IMG/VR virus record: IMGVR_UViG_3300023210_000117
Location: 1-33,681 of that record
DNA length: 33,681 nucleotides
Reading direction: 5' to 3' (one strand)
Source of the DNA: a virus
Part shown: positions 24,165 to 30,610 of the stretch, in pieces
Position numbering within the stretch: the stretch's first letter is position 1
Layout of the letters: the number at the start of each line of letters is the position of its first letter
Notes under the pieces: generated by a model
What the model was told of the DNA's origin: nothing
The model's database searches: none
Seen by the model: only the letters and a program-made list of their open reading frames with translations
Program-made: the position numbers and the translations under genes

Positions 24165-24953
24165 TTAATCGCTGGAGGGATTGGGCGTGATGGGAGTGGT
24201 GCTGGCGCCGGAGTTGGCGGTTACAGCCGCCGTTTTGGAAGCTTTTTTCTTCGTTGCATTTGCGCCTGTATCGTTAGAGTCATCCGCTCCGCGAGCGGCG
24301 GCAATTGCTAGATATCTTCTATCGGGATAGAGAATCGCGCCACTAAAAGTAATAAGGACCTTAGAGGGAACTATGCCCGTTGCGGTGAGCAGGGCCCCGC
24401 CGGCTTCTGCTGCAACATTGGTACTCTGTGCGCCACCTCCTTGAGTAAAGGCGCTAATAGTTCTGGCTCTATCTCCGAAATCTATGCTTAAACTTGTGGG
24501 AGCCACTATATATGGCGCGCCACCAAACTGAGCGGTAGTTTCAACACCGGTCCAGTTTAATTTGGCCTCGTTTGCGCCGACGACAACTAAGACAAGCGGA
24601 GACTGTTTTATAGCTCCCCCTTGATATATTGGCCGACACAATTTAGATATTCTCACAAGCCAAGTATTTAAAGCGTCCAAGGCAGTGACTGCAACCGTAC
24701 CCTTATCGGCGTCGGCGGCTACCTCGCGATAGTCGACATCAATCACCAAAGGAAAAGTTAAAGACATAGTTTCTCCACTTGATTTATAGCTCTGAATAGG
24801 ATCCTGTCGTCCATAAACGGAGACCCCTTCCCACTCTAAATTATATGATATGGAAAAACTATCAAGACCACTCTTCCCCTTGATAAATACCTGATTTCGG
24901 TCACTCTTTGTCATTATTAAGGGATATTTTGTAATGTATACTCCTACGCCCAT
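24165..24953 (-). CDS. Putative baseplate hub / tube adaptor protein (262 aa)
   Basis: The start codon follows the tape measure stop directly (TAAATG), so the two are translationally coupled. The N-terminal half contains ISYNLEWEGVSVYGRQDPIQ followed by SSGETMSLTFPLVID. This 'v.GR.dPi..Y....r.lsl.f' pattern is one I associate with structural genes next to the tape measure in myoviruses. ALNTWLVRISKLCRPIY and SPLVLVVVGANE follow. The last 50 residues are a low-complexity Ala/Thr/Ser/Lys tail. No catalytic motif. A role linking tape measure or tube to baseplate is inferred from position and pattern. Confidence 0.72.
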   Translation of the reverse strand: MGVGVYITKYPLIMTKSDRNQVFIKGKSGLDSFSISYNLEWEGVSVYGRQDPIQSYKSSGETMSLTFPLVIDVDYREVAADADKGTVAVTALDALNTWLVRISKLCRPIYQGGAIKQSPLVLVVVGANEAKLNWTGVETTAQFGGAPYIVAPTSLSIDFGDRARTISAFTQGGGAQSTNVAAEAGGALLTATGIVPSKVLITFSGAILYPDRRYLAIAAARGADDSNDTGANATKKKASKTAAVTANSGASTTPITPNPSSD

Positions 24954-27617
24954 TTATTTCTTACTCCTTGTTTTCTGGCCACTATTTGAACTAGTGGAAA
25001 GTCCCGCACTTGCTGCATCTGCTGCTGATCCGAAATTAGAGCTTTTGCCCGCTAATCTTCGTTCCATACCTTTGGCAAAGAAATCAAACATATTTGATAA
25101 ACTTGTTTTGCTCTCAATCATAAGTTCTATTTGTTGTACTCGATCTTTGTCTCGTGCATTTAAGGCCAGTGTAACTTGTCGGCCAACTTCCATCCCAATC
25201 GTCTCGGCGTTTTCTCGTTGTTGGTCTCTTCGAGCTTTGTCAGCACCTTGGACGCCGCCGCCGCCTATCGTTTTTGTGGTTGCAGTCGCGCTTATTCCCA
25301 CATCGCCTCCGCCGAAGAAAGAAGATAAATACCCGAAAGCCTTTCCAACGATTCCTCCTCCGAAGATCATCTTGGCGAATTCAGATAATTTTGAGATAAG
25401 GGCTCCTATTGCCTTTATTGGAGCCATTATGACGCTGCCCATAGTTTTGAATAGATCGATGGTCCACTGGAGGGCTTGTATTGTGGACGGACTCTCTCCC
25501 TTCGTGATAAGGTGTGTAATTCTCCGGAATATCCAATAAAGGGGATTTAACACCTTCATAAACCATATCGCAAGTTGTGCGACTTTTATGAATATATAAG
25601 CCACTGCTGCTAATGCGGCGACGAAGACGCCGAGGTTGACAGCGACGGCGATGGCGAGGCCCTTCAAAAGATGGAAGAAGTAGAGGCTGTCGAGAAGCTC
25701 ATACAGGGTGAGGGTGATATCAATCATATTGGCGACCATATAACCAATGGAAACTGCCGCATCAACAATGTATGGAAGAGCATACTCTAGCGCTGTGGTG
25801 AAATACCACATCCAGTCAGTTGCTTCGCCCTGAAAAATTGAAAGAGCCTGGAATCTTTCTTGAAGATCATAAAATCTATCGGCTACTTCTCCTATTTCTT
25901 TTCCAAACCGAGCGAGTAATCCCATGGTATAATCCACTATCTCATTCCAATATACAAATACTTGAATGAGGGCGTATATAGGGGCGAATATTGGGACCAT
26001 GACGGAGGCCATAAGCAGTAACCCCACTTTAAGCGCTGATATTGTTAAGTTAGTGCTATCAAAAATATCTCCCAAATTTCCCACATAAGAATACAACATC
26101 GCCATGGCTATGATGAGTGCGGAGATAGCAGCAGTGGCTGCCTGGAAAGCGGCGAAAGTGCCGCCTGACGCAATTGCGATGGAAACGGCGATGGCTGTCA
26201 TTGCCGCCGCGATCGCAATTGCCAGCGAGGCGAAGGCCACTTTAACAACGGGGAAATAATTAACTAATTGAATGAAGCCACCCATCATTTTCTTTATGCC
26301 CATAATAACTGGGCCCATTTGAACCGCAAACATACGCATCACCTGTCTTCCAACATCAGCGACAGTATTGAATTCTTGAGTTTGCATCGCCAGAGCTTCA
26401 ATTTCTGATGAGGTTTTCGCCACATTATCTCCAACAAGATCAAATTTTCCAGCCATAACCAAGGCCAGTTCGTTGACATCTGAAAGACCCATTGCATCTG
26501 CGACTGCTTTTCTTTCATAATAACCCATTGTGTCAAATGATTTTCCCGCCTGTCTGGTGGCGTCTGAAAGCATTTTCATTCTATCTGTAGGATCGGTTTT
26601 TCTTAACATTTCCAATGAACTAAGATAAGGACCACCAAGAACCGCGTTCAACTTTCCAACCGAATCGGCGGCGGATCCGAATTCGTCGAATTTCTCTGTG
26701 ATTCTCAACATCGCGTCAACGGATATTCCTGCTGCCTTGGCGTTCCTTGCCATTTTATTAAAAACATCTGCGCTTTTATTTCCGAAAGCTGCAAGTCTTG
26801 GCAATGATGCATTAAATTCTTTCGCCATTTCCGATGGAGGCTTTCCCATGGCCTGAGCTAAAACAAGCATCTCTCGTTGGGTTTTTGTGGCTTGTTCCAT
26901 ACTCATTCCAAGACCCATTGTTAAAGAATTAATATTTGATGTAGTAGTATCGGCATCTACGCCCAGTTCTTGTAAGGTAGCCGTTGTGAGGGCTAGGGAT
27001 TCTTGAGATTTTTCGGACATTGTATGCAAGTTGCCCACATTTCTAACCATTGATCCATATGATTCTGCCACATCTTCTATGGTAATATTATTTCTAAATT
27101 GCTCCTTTTCAAGATTTACCATCTGGTGTTGATACATTCTTAGGGCGCCAGTTGATTTATTAAAGTTTACCATGGCGCGATCGGTAGAGATGGCCAAATC
27201 CGCAGATGATTGTATCATTTTCTGCATGACATTGTTTATTAAATTCGCGGGAGAAAAAGTTGCCTTCAACTGTTTTTTAAATTTACCTTGCTGAACTGTG
27301 CTGGCCATGGTGGCGCTTAGTTGGCCAGCAAGAGTATCGTTGTAACCTTTATTAATCCCAATAAGTTTGCCGAGGCCCCCAGCTAAACCTGCGCCCGCTT
27401 CGGTTGAGCCGTGAAGCGCTTCGGCTTGGGATTTAAGACCTTCCACCGTCGTACCGATAGATTCTGCATATTCTTTTTGCAGGATTTTTAATTCTTTAAG
27501 ACGGCGGATAAGATCTTTCTTTAATTCGGTTTCTTCTGTCTCTGCCGCGATTAACTTTCGAGTCGCGTCCAACTCTTCGTTAATTTCGTCTATTGATTTG
27601 GTATCGTCGTCTGCCAT
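24954..27617 (-). CDS. Tail tape measure protein (887 aa)
   Basis: Long helical protein typical of tape measures. The N terminus is a charged coiled coil (IDEINEELDATRKLIAAETE and onward to about residue 60). The middle is a Gln/Met/Ala-rich helical region. Three hydrophobic blocks follow (about 455-515, 526-560 and 645-690), the last containing LAIAVAVNLGVFVAALAAVAY. The C-terminal tail is basic and ends RSKK. Tape measures set tail length and often insert into the host membrane during DNA entry; at roughly 1.5 angstrom per residue 887 aa would allow a tail up to about 130 nm. Its position after tube and assembly-chaperone genes and before hub genes is standard. No lysozyme or peptidase domain is visible. 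Confidence 0.9.
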   Translation of the reverse strand: MADDDTKSIDEINEELDATRKLIAAETEETELKKDLIRRLKELKILQKEYAESIGTTVEGLKSQAEALHGSTEAGAGLAGGLGKLIGINKGYNDTLAGQLSATMASTVQQGKFKKQLKATFSPANLINNVMQKMIQSSADLAISTDRAMVNFNKSTGALRMYQHQMVNLEKEQFRNNITIEDVAESYGSMVRNVGNLHTMSEKSQESLALTTATLQELGVDADTTTSNINSLTMGLGMSMEQATKTQREMLVLAQAMGKPPSEMAKEFNASLPRLAAFGNKSADVFNKMARNAKAAGISVDAMLRITEKFDEFGSAADSVGKLNAVLGGPYLSSLEMLRKTDPTDRMKMLSDATRQAGKSFDTMGYYERKAVADAMGLSDVNELALVMAGKFDLVGDNVAKTSSEIEALAMQTQEFNTVADVGRQVMRMFAVQMGPVIMGIKKMMGGFIQLVNYFPVVKVAFASLAIAIAAAMTAIAVSIAIASGGTFAAFQAATAAISALIIAMAMLYSYVGNLGDIFDSTNLTISALKVGLLLMASVMVPIFAPIYALIQVFVYWNEIVDYTMGLLARFGKEIGEVADRFYDLQERFQALSIFQGEATDWMWYFTTALEYALPYIVDAAVSIGYMVANMIDITLTLYELLDSLYFFHLLKGLAIAVAVNLGVFVAALAAVAYIFIKVAQLAIWFMKVLNPLYWIFRRITHLITKGESPSTIQALQWTIDLFKTMGSVIMAPIKAIGALISKLSEFAKMIFGGGIVGKAFGYLSSFFGGGDVGISATATTKTIGGGGVQGADKARRDQQRENAETIGMEVGRQVTLALNARDKDRVQQIELMIESKTSLSNMFDFFAKGMERRLAGKSSNFGSAADAASAGLSTSSNSGQKTRSKK

Positions 27618-27640
27618 TAATTAAAAAATTCCTGTTCCCT

Positions 27641-27973
27641 CTATTTAAAGGGCCACTTAATCCCTGTTCTCTTCTCAAATCCTTGAATCGCCTTTTGAAG
27701 CTTGCCTCTTTGCTTATAAGTTTTTGGATCATTTAATCCATATTCTTTCGCCATTTGGACATACTTCTTTTCATTTCCAACGGCTCTGGCAAAGTCACGA
27801 ACATCTTGGGGTTTCCCCTTTATATAGCTTGAAGATCCAAAAATTGGCATCCCAAACATTTCTTTTAAGATCATTTCAATAACATTTCCATACATAGCCA
27901 ACCAACTTTCATTAAGCTGGTTTTGGTTCTTTTTCAATTCTTCTAAATCTATTTCTAAAATTTGTTCTTCCAT
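27641..27973 (-). CDS. Small hypothetical tail-module protein (110 aa)
   Basis: Sits between the second tube-fold gene and the tape measure. The N terminus is acidic and helical (MEEQILEIDLEELKKNQNQL), the C terminus basic (KQRGKLQKAIQGFEKRTGIKWPFK). No motif is recognised. Position suggests a tail assembly factor or a minor tail protein. AGGA precedes ATG 27973 by about 11 nt. Confidence 0.75.
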   Translation of the reverse strand: MEEQILEIDLEELKKNQNQLNESWLAMYGNVIEMILKEMFGMPIFGSSSYIKGKPQDVRDFARAVGNEKKYVQMAKEYGLNDPKTYKQRGKLQKAIQGFEKRTGIKWPFK

Positions 27974-27989
27974 AATTTATTTTCCTATT

Positions 27990-28877
27990 TTATGATTCAT
28001 CTGTGCCGGTGGGTTGGGGTACTACAATTATTTCGGCCGCGTCGGAATCGGTACCACCTCCGGCTCCTGCGCCGACGCCGACGCCGATGCCGCCGTTTTG
28101 GGCGTTCGGGTCTGCTATTAGAGTTGTTTCTTCTTCTGCACCGATTCCCAAAGCCCCGATATTGAATACCATTTTAGCTTCTACTATTTCAGAATCTCCA
28201 TATGCTAACTCGCCTAAATCTAAACTTATGGGAGTTATATTATAATAAGTAATCTGAGTTGTTTCTGAAGTAACCCCAGGCCGGAAGAAAGGTTTTGGCA
28301 GTTCATCTCGTTCCGTGGCGACAACGGGATCGAAATGTCTCGCTGTCGTTGTCGAACTAATCAACGTTACGACTATTCTAGATTTTCTTCTGAAATATTC
28401 TTGGACGGTTAGTGTGCCCATTCCTCCGGTTTGAAAGATAACTGGCGCCGACTTACCGATCGGCTTTCCAGTATTGTCCTTTGATTTGAATGCCGCATAA
28501 TAAGTAAAATAAGTTTGTCTCAAAGATAATGCCAGAGCCCTTGTTAAATAAAAGGTAATAGTAAGATCATCGATCTTCGCGTCCTGAGCATGGAGAGAAA
28601 CTGAATCGCTTGTGTTCATACCACCCATTTTATTCTCAAAGGTACCCAATTGTGTAGTAGGGAGATCGATGGACTTAATAAAATGTTGGGCTGGTCGCCA
28701 CTGCTTGGGATTTGAAATAGTACCATCCTTATTGATGGTGCCCTTGTAAAGAAATAAATCAACAACAAATTTAAATTTTTGAACCGGTTCTTGGATGCTA
28801 GAATTATAGTTATACGGATCGATATCCGTCCACAGCGCGACAGATTGCTTTGTTCCCGATATATTCTTCTTGGCCAT
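27990..28877 (-). CDS. Second tail-tube-fold protein (295 aa)
   Basis: The true start is probably ATG 28877 (MAKKNISGTKQ) with AGGA upstream; the frame extends to a TTG at 28916 that has no ribosome-binding site. RPAQHFIKSIDLPTTQLGTF and the segment ISLDLGELAYGDSEIVEAKMVFNI parallel the tube protein at 30.0-30.6 kb, whose corresponding stretch is LGFGDLDYTSEDLTEISMTF. I infer a diverged tube paralogue, as with T4 gp48/gp54, which share the gp19 fold and start the tube on the baseplate. The last 45 residues are a Gly/Ala-rich low-complexity tail. Confidence 0.7.
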   Translation of the reverse strand: MAKKNISGTKQSVALWTDIDPYNYNSSIQEPVQKFKFVVDLFLYKGTINKDGTISNPKQWRPAQHFIKSIDLPTTQLGTFENKMGGMNTSDSVSLHAQDAKIDDLTITFYLTRALALSLRQTYFTYYAAFKSKDNTGKPIGKSAPVIFQTGGMGTLTVQEYFRRKSRIVVTLISSTTTARHFDPVVATERDELPKPFFRPGVTSETTQITYYNITPISLDLGELAYGDSEIVEAKMVFNIGALGIGAEEETTLIADPNAQNGGIGVGVGAGAGGGTDSDAAEIIVVPQPTGTDES

Positions 28878-28926
28878 GATAAAATATTCCTTTACTCTAA
28901 ATAGTAAAAAATCCAAGAAATATAGT

Positions 28927-29106
28927 TTATCTCTGGGATTTTTTCATTTGGTCTGCTTCTTTTTGAATTTCTTCTGCAAGTCTCTTTAAAAACCACCTGC
29001 GAATCAAGATGGGAAGGTTGTAAGCTTCCATAAAGCTCCACCCTCCGTAATATTTCATTGCAAAGAATTCTTCATAAACATTTTTTATGTATTCATCACT
29101 TAGGCC
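28927..29106 (-). CDS. Frameshift extension of the gp26-like gene (59 codons)
   Basis: No start codon with a ribosome-binding site exists, but the frame codes for a clean, protein-like sequence: GLSDEYIKNVYEEFFAMKYY, then a YNLPILIRRWFLKRLAEEI helix. It begins exactly at a run of seven T (minus strand; A7 at 29107-29113) near the end of the upstream gene, whose own frame stops nine bases after the run. A +1 or -2 slip on the T run joins both frames. Tail assembly genes just upstream of tape measures often use such shifts (lambda G/GT, P2 E/E', and the -2 shift in Mu). A homopolymer sequencing error that splits one gene is the alternative. Confidence 0.65.
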   Translation of the reverse strand, partial: GLSDEYIKNVYEEFFAMKYYGGWSFMEAYNLPILIRRWFLKRLAEEIQKEADQMKKSQR

Positions 29107-29947
29107 AAAAAAAGTCCGTAGTAAACGGCACCTCCAGGACCGTTCGATAATTACAGTTATCACACTCAAAGTCGTGTGACATATCAATATTGGGAGTATT
29201 TCTTGCGTAAACCGCCCTCAGATAATGGAGATCTTTTGCCGGGACTCCGCCGATGAATTCATCCAATATACTTTTAGAAGAATCTTTATTAATAGAAACT
29301 ATGATTGTCTTAAGTGTATCTGTTAAGATTGTTTCTAACAACTTCTTTTTTTGTTTAGACTGCTGAAGTCTAGCTAGGTGCATTTCTTCTTTGCCAGTTA
29401 ATAGTTTTACTTCGACTTCTATTTTTGTCAAAGGCAAATTGATGAGCATTGTGTTTTCTTCTGTCCAGGTGACTTCTTCATCGTCCTGAATCGGTTCTGC
29501 CACCACTTCCGAAAGATCATACTCATAATCTCCAGTTTGCATGCACGAAGGACAGCTTATTTTTGTGTTATATTCTGGCCCGTAACCCGTTATTCGAGAA
29601 GCAATCAATATTGCATTTCTATCTCCGGTAAGCATCTCACTTGGCCTGATTCTCTTATCAATAATAATACTTTTAAGGAGTCTTTCTAGGGCGACACCCT
29701 GCTTTATAAGTGTCTTAGAAGATAAAATGTCTTCTTCTTTTGCAGTCATATATTTAATTTCAATTGTTTCTTCACCACTCAAAGGATGATCAGGTGGATA
29801 AAACCTTCCTTGCGATGGTAATTCCACAAAATCCGTTGGTGTTGCAAAATTAAGTCCTCCCTCTGTCAGCGCTGCAACAGAGTCAGGAGTTGAAGGGGTT
29901 GAAGGTTCTAGGTCTTTGCCGAGCCTCCCCTTAGTATTTCTAGCCAA
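29096..29947 (-). CDS. T4 gp26-like baseplate/tail assembly protein with zinc-ribbon cysteines (283 aa)
   Basis: After a low-complexity start, the protein reads ELPSQGRFYP, then IEIKYMTAKEEDILSSKTLI. This 'lPS.G.fYp....i.ik.mta.eEdiL' pattern marks the T4 baseplate (gp26/gp51-related) family. Two Cys pairs, CPSC (about 132-135) and CDNC (about 263-266), could bind zinc. In this family the protein assists baseplate hub assembly; its place between tube and tape measure also matches tail assembly chaperones. The start is TTG at 29947 behind GAGGTG with five-base spacing. The last codons contain the T7 slip site, so a longer product carrying the downstream frame (about 340 aa) is likely made too. 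Confidence 0.82.
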   Translation of the reverse strand: MARNTKGRLGKDLEPSTPSTPDSVAALTEGGLNFATPTDFVELPSQGRFYPPDHPLSGEETIEIKYMTAKEEDILSSKTLIKQGVALERLLKSIIIDKRIRPSEMLTGDRNAILIASRITGYGPEYNTKISCPSCMQTGDYEYDLSEVVAEPIQDDEEVTWTEENTMLINLPLTKIEVEVKLLTGKEEMHLARLQQSKQKKKLLETILTDTLKTIIVSINKDSSKSILDEFIGGVPAKDLHYLRAVYARNTPNIDMSHDFECDNCNYRTVLEVPFTTDFFWPK

Positions 29948-29993
29948 TTTTCACCTCTATGTTTATATTGCTATATTTTAAAATTTTAAAACC

Positions 29994-30566
29994 TTAAACA
30001 GGCCCTTGACTTCCGCCGAAGATACCCGTGCTTCCGCCGGCTTCCAATTCAGCCCAATCATATCTAAATGTCATAGAAATTTCCGTTAAGTCTTCAGAAG
30101 TATAATCCAAGTCACCGAATCCCAATTTTGTCAAAATTGCGTTATTTAGTGTCCACTTTTCGATTTCACTTCCTACTGAATCAATTTGAGAAATTATAAC
30201 TCGGAAAGCATGTATTTTGGAGGGAGAGGAGGGATTTACAGCGGCATTTTTAGGACCAAGATAGCCCATATTTTCAAGCAATTTAGTGGTTGCTCGTGCA
30301 CCATCTGGCATAACGGGATCAACCAGTACTAGATTAACCTCATTCCACTCTACTGTACCAGGATAATAAAATTTATGGGCCATAAAGTTAACTTCACCAG
30401 TATTAATGGTTATTTCAGGCTTATCGACAGTTTTCGCAAACCAAATTACACCAGCAGTCTCTAGGGCAGTTCCTGTTGCGGCCCCAGAAGATAGTTCAAC
30501 TTTAAATCTATATTTTCTTTTCGGATCGACTTCCGCGCTTGTCCAAAATTCTTTAGCACCTGCCAT
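29994..30566 (-). CDS. Tail tube protein, T4 gp19-like (190 aa)
   Basis: Length and layout fit the gp19 tube family: KYRFKVELSSG near the start, FAKTVDKPEITINTGEVNFM, HKFYYPGTVEWNEVNLVLVDP, and LTEISMTFRYDWAEL near the C terminus. These beta strands stack into hexameric rings forming the inner tail channel. It directly follows the sheath gene, the usual sheath-tube order. GGGAG precedes ATG 30566 by about nine bases. Confidence 0.9.
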   Translation of the reverse strand: MAGAKEFWTSAEVDPKRKYRFKVELSSGAATGTALETAGVIWFAKTVDKPEITINTGEVNFMAHKFYYPGTVEWNEVNLVLVDPVMPDGARATTKLLENMGYLGPKNAAVNPSSPSKIHAFRVIISQIDSVGSEIEKWTLNNAILTKLGFGDLDYTSEDLTEISMTFRYDWAELEAGGSTGIFGGSQGPV

Positions 30567-30610
30567 AATTAAAATCTCCCATTCTATTATATATAGTTGT
30601 TTTTTCCATT

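Noticed and set aside
24934-25539. A 201-codon plus-strand open frame opposite the tape measure gene
   Set aside because: It is antisense to the C-terminal half of the tape measure; its proline/serine-rich composition is the usual shadow of an Ala/Gly/Lys-rich reverse strand, and no start signal is seen.
28878-28916. Extended N terminus (13 residues) of the second tube-fold protein from a TTG
   Set aside because: No ribosome-binding site before that TTG, whereas ATG 28877 has one and gives a typical structural-protein start.
30580-30610. TTAAAA-17-TATAAT in the sheath-tube gap as a late promoter
   Set aside because: The -35 has two mismatches and the whole gap is AT-rich; it does not match the extended -10 set. 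Kept as unproven.
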